5,387 nt of DNA from Chitinophagaceae bacterium (GTDB lineage Bacteria > Bacteroidota > Bacteroidia > Chitinophagales > Chitinophagaceae). Below, piece by piece: positions 1 to 5,387 of this stretch. The stretch is from NCBI GenBank assembly GCA_016741945.1, contig JACVCQ010000209.1:1-5387 (forward strand). The letters run 5' to 3'. Position numbers and translations under genes: made by a program. Within the stretch, counting starts at the first letter, position 1. Each line of letters starts with the position of its first letter. Below the pieces are notes generated by a model that had not been told where the DNA came from, ran no database searches, and worked only from the letters and a program-made list of their open reading frames with translations.

Positions 1-208
1 CTCCTGCCCCATGCTCTACAACTACCTGATGTCCATTCGAAATCAATACCCCCACCGCATCCGGTGTGAGTGCGATCCTATTTTCTTGAAAAGCAATCTC
101 CTTTGGAATACCGATATGCAGTTTTGCACCCTGAGGTTTAATATCGAGGGTCTCTTCCAATGTTTCATACGCAAATGAAGTGCTGATAGAAGGTTTACTG
201 GTAGCCAT
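1..208 (-). CDS. ald: Alanine dehydrogenase, N-terminal part (cut by window edge)
   Basis: Alanine dehydrogenase reversibly deaminates L-alanine to pyruvate and ammonia with NAD in the cytoplasm. Only the first 69 residues are visible; the gene continues past the left edge. After a variable leader of about 29 residues comes the family's N-terminal signature, IGIPKEIAFQENRIALTPDA (residues 32-51). Aligned by eye with the Mycobacterium enzyme, Arg44 matches the pyruvate-binding Arg15. The fragment ends in HGAG, as expected for the AlaDH/transhydrogenase N-terminal domain. The NAD-binding domain lies outside the window, so a transhydrogenase alpha subunit cannot be fully excluded, but the extended leader resembles Bacteroidota alanine dehydrogenases. 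The ATG at 208-206 is the first start in frame; no Shine-Dalgarno sequence precedes it. It lies 90 bp downstream of tsaE on the same strand and may be cotranscribed with it. Confidence 0.88.
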   Translation of the reverse strand, partial: MATSKPSISTSFAYETLEETLDIKPQGAKLHIGIPKEIAFQENRIALTPDAVGVLISNGHQVVVEHGAG

Positions 209-298
209 GTAGGGTTATAAGTTGGATGGAAAATGGATCTTATTGTTTACTATAACTGATAGAATTCAGTCATTAAAGTTAGGACATTCCATGCAGAA

Positions 299-721
299 TC
301 AAACAGCTGTTACATCCGTGTATAAACGTCGGGTAGAAGGATCCAGTATTTCTAAGTATACATGAAAGGTGTTATCGGGTAAAAGTCCGGATGCTTTTTC
401 CGGCCATTCTATGAAACAATAGTCACCACTATTTAACTGATCTTCTATTCCAGCCTCCATTGCTTCTTCTTCATCTTTCAAGCGGTACCAATCCATATGC
501 AATACCACACCCGAATCTTTACTCTGGTATTGATTCACGATAGCAAAAGTGGGGCTCCCCACTGCATCTGTTACGCCCAGGTATTCACAAAGTGCATGAA
601 TAAAAGTTGTTTTCCCGGTACCCATCTCAGCATGAAAAGCCCATACCTTATATTTCTTACCAGACGCCCAAAGCGCTTTTGCAACCTCCTTAATCTGCGC
701 CAAACCAAAAATTGCATCCAT
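299..721 (-). CDS. tsaE: TsaE, ATPase of the tRNA t6A37 threonylcarbamoyl-transfer complex
   Basis: TsaE is the small P-loop ATPase that works with TsaB and TsaD to place the threonylcarbamoyl group on A37 of ANN-decoding tRNAs. The 140-residue product is of normal family length. Visible motifs are a P-loop AEMGTGKTT (31-39, Lys37, Thr38), the family signature SPTFAIVNQY (56-65), HMDWYRL (75-81) with the conserved Asp, and FIEWPEK (103-109). The first glycine of the usual GxxxxGKT is Ala31, a change I believe is common in Bacteroidota members. The ATG at 721-719 is chosen because the protein then begins at the normal family N terminus. The open frame extends upstream to 1078, but that extension translates the heptad array and antisense copA and has no TsaE homology. 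A TAnnTTTG motif ends four bases before the ATG, which suggests a very short or absent leader. Confidence 0.95.
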   Translation of the reverse strand: MDAIFGLAQIKEVAKALWASGKKYKVWAFHAEMGTGKTTFIHALCEYLGVTDAVGSPTFAIVNQYQSKDSGVVLHMDWYRLKDEEEAMEAGIEDQLNSGDYCFIEWPEKASGLLPDNTFHVYLEILDPSTRRLYTDVTAV

Positions 722-725
722 GGGG

Positions 726-733
726 CAAAGGTA
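726..733 (-). promoter_or_regulatory. Putative Bacteroidota -7 promoter element for tsaE
   Basis: On the minus strand these bases read TACCTTTG, a full match to the Bacteroidota primary-sigma -7 consensus TAnnTTTG. They are followed by CCCC and the tsaE ATG. A TTTG that could serve as the -33 element lies 14 bp upstream, inside the first heptad array (748-751), but the usual gap is about 19-20 bp. If the element is used, transcription would start at or next to the start codon. No transcript data support this. Confidence 0.45.
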
Positions 734-745
734 ACGAGAAGAGAG

Positions 746-773
746 GTCAAAGGTGAAAAGTGAAAGGTGAAAA
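746..773 (+). repeat. Heptad array 1 (four GTSAAAR units)
   Basis: This is four contiguous 7-bp units in the tsaE/copA spacer: one GTCAAAG followed by three GTGAAAR units. Positions 752-774 are a perfect 23-bp inverted match to 3590-3612 (array 3). The array begins 24 bp upstream of the tsaE start codon. Read toward tsaE it has the CTTTTCACC sense, the same sense that array 3 shows to recQ. The minus-strand reading has no stop codons, which is why an open frame runs through it above tsaE. Confidence 0.9.
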
Positions 774-881
774 GCTTGTCTCCTACTATGGACCATGGTA
801 AAAAAAACGTTCTCCCCTTTCTTGCAACCATGATGTAGAAATATTCTTCTCAAATCGAAAGAGCTCGCTTCTGCTATTTGG

Positions 882-889
882 TAAATTTG
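882..889 (+). promoter_or_regulatory. Possible -7 promoter element for copA
   Basis: The bases TAAATTTG match TAnnTTTG and lie 33 bp upstream of the copA ATG, which would leave a leader of roughly 25-30 nt. No TTTG-like -33 element is seen at the expected distance. I also see no clear inverted repeat of the kind bound by CueR or CsoR regulators. This is a single short match in AT-rich DNA and could be chance. Confidence 0.3.
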
Positions 890-922
890 TAACTCATTAA
901 CCTTAACCCCACAATATTGATT

Positions 923-3097
923 ATGGAAAAAGTGAATTGGAAAGTGGAAGGTATGACCTGCACCAATTGCGCACTTACAGTAAATAAATACCTGCAATCG
1001 CAGGGTATGCAAAATGTAAAAGTGAATTTTATAGGAGGCGATGTAAGTTTTGAATTGCCTGAAAATAGCTCTACTCAAGCAATAGCCAATGGCATTAACG
1101 GTCTTGGATATACAGTGAAGAATGATGAGCCTACAAAAAAATCAAAACGCTTATTCTCGAATCATTTGCAACGTTTCTGGTTCTGCTTTGTGTTCACAGC
1201 TCCATTGATGCTACACATGATTCCCGGTGTACATATTCATTTTCTGATGAACCCGTATGTACAACTTGGACTTACCATTCCTGTTTTTATAGTTGGAATG
1301 GATTTCTTTGGTAGAAGTGCTATTAAAAGTTTGCTCAAGGGTATCCCCAACATGAATGTTTTGATTTCCTTGGGTGCTGTTGCTGCTTTTGGTTATAGTT
1401 TGTATGGCACATTGATTGGCAGAGCAGAAGAATTTTTGTTTTATGAAACAGCTGCCACCATTATTACACTGGTATTTCTAGGAAACTGGATGGAAGATCG
1501 CTCGGTGGAAACCACACAAGCATCCCTAAAAAAACTAGCAGTTACACAAAAATCAATGGCGAATATGATCGCCTATGATGACCAGCATCAGGAACATGTT
1601 TTTCCGGTGGAGAGTACGAGTCTAAAAATTGGCGATTTGTTATTGATCAAGAGTGGAGAACAAGTGCCGATGGATTGTAAAGTTTTATGGGGAGAAGCAC
1701 AGATCAATGAAGCGATCATATCAGGAGAAAGTGTTCCTGTTTTCAAAAAAATGAATGACCACTTGATCGGAGGAAGTATTCTGGAAAGCGGTACTATCAA
1801 AGCCTATGTAACTGCAGTTGGAGAAGACACGGTACTTTCCAATATTCTGCGACTGGTAAGAGATGCACAGTCTGAAAAACCACCTGTGCAACAATTGGCA
1901 GATAAAATCAGTGCCATCTTTGTTCCAACAGTCGTGAGTATTGCAGTGGTCACTGTATTAATCAATTATTTCGCTACAAATATTGGCTTTGGCGCCAGTT
2001 TATTAAGAGGTATTGCGGTTCTTGTCATTTCATGTCCCTGTGCTATGGGATTGGCAACTCCGGCAGCCATTGCCGTTGGTCTTGGAAGAGCAGCTCGTAA
2101 TGGTATCCTGTTTAAGAATGCAAAAAGTCTGGAGATTTTTAAGAGTATCAAGCAGGTAGTATTTGATAAAACGGGCACGCTGACTACAGGACATTTTGAT
2201 ATAGTAGGTGCATCAGTGGGTCAATGGTCAATTGTGAATGGCCAATGGGAGAAAATATCTAATGAAGTGAATGCTTCTAACAACATAATCACTCCTGACG
2301 AATTTAAAAGAATTGCCTATTCTCTTGAAAAATACTCCAATCATCCGATCGCCAGTGCTATCAGTAAAAACTGGAAGAGTAAAGAAGATATCCGATGGGC
2401 AACAATCGAAGAAGTCAAAGGATTGGGGATGCAAGCGACTGATAAAGATGGAAATACTTATATAGCAGGTTCATTCAAAGCTGCTGCATCACTTACAGAC
2501 GACCTTTCACACAATGTTTATATCATTCGAAACAATGAATTATTGGGATGGATTGATGTTGCTGATGAAATAAGAGCTGAAGCTAAAAATGTCATCAATT
2601 CCCTTAAAACCAGGGGCATCAAAACCATATTGTTGAGTGGAGATAAAAAAGAAAAATGTGAACAGGTCGGAAGAACTTTAGGCATTGATTTGATCATAGG
2701 TGAGCAAACGCCTGAGCAAAAGCTTGAAAAAATTGCGCAATTCAATCACGAAGTACCCACGGCTATGGTGGGTGATGGCATTAACGATGCACCCGCATTG
2801 GCAAAAGCAACGGTAGGTATTTCATTAAGCGACTCCACACAAGTAGCCATGCAAAGTGCACAAGTGGTTTTAATGAATCATGGATTGAAGAATTTACCAC
2901 TAGCACTTGGATTGGGTAAACATACCTATATCACCATTAAAGAGAATCTCTTCTGGGCATTTGCATATAACATAGTGGCCATACCTGTTGCGGCTCTTGG
3001 TTATCTCAATCCAACTTTCGGCGCTTTGGTGATGGGGTTAAGTGATGTTGTGCTGGCAGTGAATTCGGTTCGTTTGAATTTTAAGAAAGTCGCTTGA
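923..3097 (+). CDS. copA: Copper-type P1B ATPase (CopA-like cation exporter)
   Basis: This is an inner-membrane ATPase that probably pumps Cu(I) out of the cytoplasm. The 724 residues carry one N-terminal heavy-metal domain (GMTCTNC, 10-16) and about eight membrane segments (roughly 84-103, 112-130, 144-165, 172-190, 331-352, 357-385, 675-695, 697-716). Other motifs are an actuator SGES (267-270, usually TGES), CPC (371-373) with Pro380, DKTGTLT with phospho-acceptor Asp415, the N-domain SNHP (472-475) and GDGINDAP (617-624). TM7 has the Cu(I) signature N675-x6-Y682-N683-x4-P688. TM8 reads MGLSD (704-708), with Asp708 where copper pumps usually have Ser. The N-domain contains heptad-derived sequence (about 432-441). 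ATG 923 is preferred over the in-frame TTG at 917, because it is a normal start that leaves the usual short lead into the metal domain. No regulator or chaperone gene is adjacent, so copper is assigned from motifs only. Confidence 0.94.
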   Translation: MEKVNWKVEGMTCTNCALTVNKYLQSQGMQNVKVNFIGGDVSFELPENSSTQAIANGINGLGYTVKNDEPTKKSKRLFSNHLQRFWFCFVFTAPLMLHMIPGVHIHFLMNPYVQLGLTIPVFIVGMDFFGRSAIKSLLKGIPNMNVLISLGAVAAFGYSLYGTLIGRAEEFLFYETAATIITLVFLGNWMEDRSVETTQASLKKLAVTQKSMANMIAYDDQHQEHVFPVESTSLKIGDLLLIKSGEQVPMDCKVLWGEAQINEAIISGESVPVFKKMNDHLIGGSILESGTIKAYVTAVGEDTVLSNILRLVRDAQSEKPPVQQLADKISAIFVPTVVSIAVVTVLINYFATNIGFGASLLRGIAVLVISCPCAMGLATPAAIAVGLGRAARNGILFKNAKSLEIFKSIKQVVFDKTGTLTTGHFDIVGASVGQWSIVNGQWEKISNEVNASNNIITPDEFKRIAYSLEKYSNHPIASAISKNWKSKEDIRWATIEEVKGLGMQATDKDGNTYIAGSFKAAASLTDDLSHNVYIIRNNELLGWIDVADEIRAEAKNVINSLKTRGIKTILLSGDKKEKCEQVGRTLGIDLIIGEQTPEQKLEKIAQFNHEVPTAMVGDGINDAPALAKATVGISLSDSTQVAMQSAQVVLMNHGLKNLPLALGLGKHTYITIKENLFWAFAYNIVAIPVAALGYLNPTFGALVMGLSDVVLAVNSVRLNFKKVA
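2220..2247 (+). repeat. Heptad array 4, inside the copA coding sequence
   Basis: This is four contiguous 7-bp units of the same family, but with T at the sixth position: GTCAATG, GTCAATT, GTGAATG and a diverged GCCAATG. It lies in the copA frame between the phosphorylation motif and the N-domain SNHP motif, and produces a short 7-residue periodicity (GQWSIVN then GQWEKIS, residues 433-446). The heptad gives no stop codon in this frame, so it is tolerated as coding DNA. Confidence 0.75.
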
Positions 3098-3101
3098 GGA
3101 A

Positions 3102-3129
3102 GTGAAAAGTGAAAGGTCAAAGGTGAAAG
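3102..3129 (+). repeat. Heptad array 2, directly after the copA stop
   Basis: This is four contiguous units, GTGAAAA, GTGAAAG, GTCAAAG and GTGAAAG, starting four bases after the copA TGA. Positions 3102-3117 (16 bp) are a perfect inverted match to 3596-3611 in array 3. The match extends to 3128/3585 with two differences, one of which would be a G-U pair in RNA. It shows no hairpin plus U-run of its own, so it is not an obvious intrinsic terminator. Confidence 0.9.
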
Positions 3130-3229
3130 GGTAAGTATTTCTACTATAGGTTTTTACCTGATATTTAAAAAACTTAATCCAGCTGATACAAGCTTGTTCT
3201 TTTTTTAATTCGATAGATCATTTTTATAA

Positions 3230-3580
3230 ATGATTTTACAGTTAAACCATAAGAATCTGGAAGTATATAAAGTTGCCAGATCTTTAATTAAAGAATGCTA
3301 TATACTAACCTATTTTCTTCCTCCTGAAGAAAGGTTCAATCTGATACCTCAAATTAGAAGAGCTGCTATTTCAGTAAAACTTAATATAGCAGAGGGCTCT
3401 TCGAGAAGATCTCTTATCGAAAGGAAAAGATATTTTGAGATTTCCAGAGGTTCTTTAATTGAAATTGACGCTGCAATTGAAACAGCTTTTGATTTGTCTT
3501 ACTTAAGAAAAGAGCAGATTAGCAGCTTATCATTACATTTGAATAGGTGTTTTGCCTTACTAAGCGGCCTAATAAAATAA
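3230..3580 (+). CDS. Four-helix-bundle protein, 23S rRNA intervening-sequence (IVP/Avd-like) family
   Basis: This small cytoplasmic protein of 116 residues is of typical family length. The family signature is clear: NLEVYKVARSLI (9-20), QIRRAA (41-46), NIAEGSSR (52-59) and GSLIEID (74-80). The pattern predicts four amphipathic helices at about 8-28, 33-57, 61-89 and 94-114. Relatives are encoded inside 23S rRNA intervening sequences, where their role is unclear, and the related Avd binds reverse transcriptase in diversity-generating retroelements. Here there is no rRNA, reverse transcriptase or template repeat, so the function is unknown; nucleic-acid binding is only an inference from the family. 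The ATG at 3230 begins just before the conserved first helix. The gene lies 132 bp after copA and is bracketed by heptad arrays in inverted orientation (3102-3129 and 3584-3611). No convincing promoter or ribosome binding site was found. Confidence 0.9.
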   Translation: MILQLNHKNLEVYKVARSLIKECYILTYFLPPEERFNLIPQIRRAAISVKLNIAEGSSRRSLIERKRYFEISRGSLIEIDAAIETAFDLSYLRKEQISSLSLHLNRCFALLSGLIK

Positions 3581-3583
3581 TTC

Positions 3584-3611
3584 ATTTCACTTTTCACCTT
3601 TCACTTTTCAC
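3584..3611 (-). repeat. Heptad array 3 (inverted), between the four-helix-bundle gene and recQ
   Basis: On the minus strand this is four contiguous units: GTGAAAA, GTGAAAG, GTGAAAA and GTGAAAT. It starts three bases after the stop of the four-helix-bundle gene and ends four bases before the recQ ATG, so it fills almost the whole 35-bp gap. It is a perfect 23-bp inverted match to array 1 (3590-3612 with 752-774) and a 16-bp perfect inverted match to array 2. It occupies the place where recQ's ribosome-binding region should be. Confidence 0.9.
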
Positions 3612-3615
3612 CCAA

Positions 3616-5387
3616 ATGAAATCCTCCCTCTCCATCCTTCAACACTACTGGAAACATGACCAATTCCGGCCTATGCAGGAAGAGATCATTCAGTCGGTAT
3701 TAGATGGAAACGATACACTGGCTTTGTTACCAACTGGTGGAGGGAAATCCATTTGCTTCCAAGTACCCGATTTATTGATGGATGGACTTTGTCTGGTGAT
3801 TAGTCCACTGATTGCTTTGATGCAGGATCAGGTATCTCACTTAACCGATAAAGGCATTCCTGCGGCTTCACTCAATAGTGGCATGACCTATGGCGAAGTG
3901 AAATCTGTCTTACAAAAAGCAGCCAGAGGCGATTATAAATTTCTATATGTATCTCCGGAAAGAATTGAATCTACTTTATTCAAAGAATACTTATCCGTAT
4001 TAGATATTGGTTTAATCGCTGTTGATGAAGCACATTGCATCTCACAATGGGGGTATGATTTCCGACCCCCTTATTTACGGATCGCGGCATTACGTGAGGA
4101 GCTGGAAAATGTTTCCATCATTGCACTAACTGCTTCAGCTACAGAAAAAGTAAAGGACGATATTATTCAAAAACTAGCATTAGAAAATGTAGCAATCTTT
4201 CGTCAATCTTTTAAACGGGCTGCACTTTCTTATAGTTGTTTTGAAACAGAAAGTAAAATCAATAAACTCATACAGATACTACAAAAAGTCCCGGGAAGTA
4301 GTATCATATATACCAATAGTAGAAGATTAACCAAAGAAGTTTGTCAGTTATTACAACTACAAGGCATCACTGCTGATTTTTATCATGCCGGATTAACACA
4401 GGATGAAAGAGAAAAAAAACAAAAAGCATGGATCCGGGATGAGATTCGGGTGATGGTTTGCACCAATGCATTTGGAATGGGAATCGATAAACCCGCAGTT
4501 CGTTCTGTAATCCATTATAATGTGCCCGATTGTTTAGAAAATTATTACCAGGAAGCAGGTCGTGCCGGAAGAGATGGTAAAAAAGCTTTTGCAGTTTTAT
4601 TGCATCATCCTAATGATGTGTTACAACTACTAGAATTGCCGGATAAAAAATTCCCGCCTATTACTACCATCCAATCTATTTACCAGTCTCTTGCCGATTT
4701 CTTTCAATTACCCGTAGGCTCCGGAGAGGGCGCGTATTTTGATTTTGATTTGAGACAGTTCACAGAGAATTTTAAACTGGATACCCCCACCGTCATTAAT
4801 ACTTTAAAAGTACTCGAACAAGAAGGACATATCAGTTTTGCAGAAAGTATTTTTCTTCCATCACAAGTCATGTTTACAACTGATAAAGAAGCATTGTATG
4901 CATTTGAAAATGCGCAACCATCATTAGCAACACTGATTAAAATATTATTGCGTACTTATGAGGGTATTTTTGATAATCGTGTTTCCATATTTGAATCATC
5001 GCTTGCAAAAGTGATGAGGACTGAATCTGCTTATATTCAACAACAGCTAAAGGAATTGGCAGCTTATAAAATCATTGAATACTTGCCGAAAAAGGAGTCT
5101 CCACAAATCCATTACTTATTGAATCGCGCACCTGCTAAATATTTACACATTGATCATGATACCTATCACGCCAGGAAAAAAAATTATTCCGATCGTGTAC
5201 AAGATATGATTCGTTACCTGCGTGATGCAGATAGCTGCAGAAGCCGGTTGATCGGGAATTATTTTGGCGATAAGGATTTATCCGCCTGTGGCATTTGCGA
5301 TCACTGTTTGATTAAGAAGAAAAAAGAACTTAGTCATCAGGATTTTAGTGTAATCGAAAAGCACATTAGAAATACACTCACTGACAC
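3616..5387 (+). CDS. recQ: RecQ-family ATP-dependent DNA helicase (3' end beyond window)
   Basis: This is a 3'-5' superfamily-2 DNA helicase of recombination and replication-fork repair. About 590 residues are visible and the frame is open at the right edge. Helicase motifs in order are motif 0 FRPMQ (17-21), Walker A TGGGKS (40-45), DEAH (137-140), the RecQ aromatic-rich loop CISQWGYDFRPPY (141-153), LTASAT (171-176) and motif VI QEAGRAGRDG (312-321). Four cysteines, C541, C558, C561 and C564 in a CR...CGICDHC setting, form the RecQ zinc site. They lie about 220 residues after motif VI, against roughly 55 in E. coli RecQ. The intervening stretch (about 345-510) looks like winged-helix material. 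Whether an HRDC domain follows cannot be seen. The ATG at 3616 is chosen because motif 0 then falls at the usual distance from the N terminus. Heptad array 3 ends four bases before it. Confidence 0.95.
   Translation, partial: MKSSLSILQHYWKHDQFRPMQEEIIQSVLDGNDTLALLPTGGGKSICFQVPDLLMDGLCLVISPLIALMQDQVSHLTDKGIPAASLNSGMTYGEVKSVLQKAARGDYKFLYVSPERIESTLFKEYLSVLDIGLIAVDEAHCISQWGYDFRPPYLRIAALREELENVSIIALTASATEKVKDDIIQKLALENVAIFRQSFKRAALSYSCFETESKINKLIQILQKVPGSSIIYTNSRRLTKEVCQLLQLQGITADFYHAGLTQDEREKKQKAWIRDEIRVMVCTNAFGMGIDKPAVRSVIHYNVPDCLENYYQEAGRAGRDGKKAFAVLLHHPNDVLQLLELPDKKFPPITTIQSIYQSLADFFQLPVGSGEGAYFDFDLRQFTENFKLDTPTVINTLKVLEQEGHISFAESIFLPSQVMFTTDKEALYAFENAQPSLATLIKILLRTYEGIFDNRVSIFESSLAKVMRTESAYIQQQLKELAAYKIIEYLPKKESPQIHYLLNRAPAKYLHIDHDTYHARKKNYSDRVQDMIRYLRDADSCRSRLIGNYFGDKDLSACGICDHCLIKKKKELSHQDFSVIEKHIRNTLTD

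Noticed and set aside
255..270. Hairpin ACTGA/TCAGT in the tsaE-ald gap as a terminator or attenuator
   Set aside because: The stem is only 5 bp, AT-rich, and lacks a following U-run on the minus strand. The rest of the 90-bp gap shows nothing I can support.
497..763. Plus-strand open frame of 88 codons
   Set aside because: It is antisense to tsaE and has no recognisable motif. The same holds for the minus-strand open frames lying inside copA.
746..773. CRISPR-like or satellite array
   Set aside because: The units are 7 bp and contiguous with no spacers, and no cas gene is present.
917..922. TTG at 917 as the copA start
   Set aside because: It would add only two residues and is a weaker start than the ATG at 923.
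722..1078. N-terminal extension of tsaE up to 1078, giving 259 residues
   Set aside because: The extra 119 residues translate the spacer, the heptad array and antisense copA, and have no TsaE features. The family N terminus starts at the ATG at 721.
3188..3210. Terminator at the palindrome acaagcttgt followed by a T-run
   Set aside because: The palindrome has no loop, so it cannot form a usable hairpin. The T-run alone is not enough.
3130..3229. Promoter or small RNA ahead of the four-helix-bundle gene
   Set aside because: There is no TAnnTTTG match with a proper upstream element. Only weak 4-5 bp stems around 3130-3159 were found.
3230..3580. Avd component of a diversity-generating retroelement
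   Set aside because: No reverse transcriptase, template repeat or variable repeat is visible. The family relationship alone does not support the call.

Overview
The window looks like a Bacteroidota chromosome, most likely Chitinophagaceae or a near relative. This is inferred from several signs. No gene start has a Shine-Dalgarno sequence, TAnnTTTG-type promoter motifs occur upstream of two genes, the coding DNA is moderately AT-rich, and tsaE sits directly upstream of an alanine dehydrogenase gene, an arrangement I know from this phylum. Nothing here identifies the genus.

Layout: on the minus strand, tsaE (721 to 299) is followed after 90 bp by the start of an alanine dehydrogenase gene that runs off the left edge (208 to 1). 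A 201-bp divergent spacer separates tsaE from three plus-strand genes. These are a copper-type P1B ATPase (923-3097, copA-like), a 116-residue four-helix-bundle protein of the 23S rRNA intervening-sequence/Avd-like family (3230-3580), and a RecQ-family helicase that runs off the right edge (3616-5387+).

The genes do housekeeping or stress work and do not form one pathway. TsaE serves tRNA t6A synthesis, Ald alanine/pyruvate interconversion, CopA copper export and RecQ DNA repair. The four-helix-bundle gene is the accessory element.

The most striking signal is not a gene. Four short arrays of a degenerate heptanucleotide (consensus about GTSAAWR), each of four units and 28 bp, occur in 5.4 kb. 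One lies in the tsaE/copA spacer, one just after the copA stop, one in opposite orientation between the four-helix-bundle gene and the recQ start codon, and a diverged one inside the copA reading frame. Two of the arrays bracket the four-helix-bundle gene as an inverted repeat, which recalls how this protein family is carried in rRNA intervening sequences. The RecQ also has an unusual layout, with about 165 extra residues before its zinc cysteines, and the CopA has Asp where the usual TM8 serine ligand should be.
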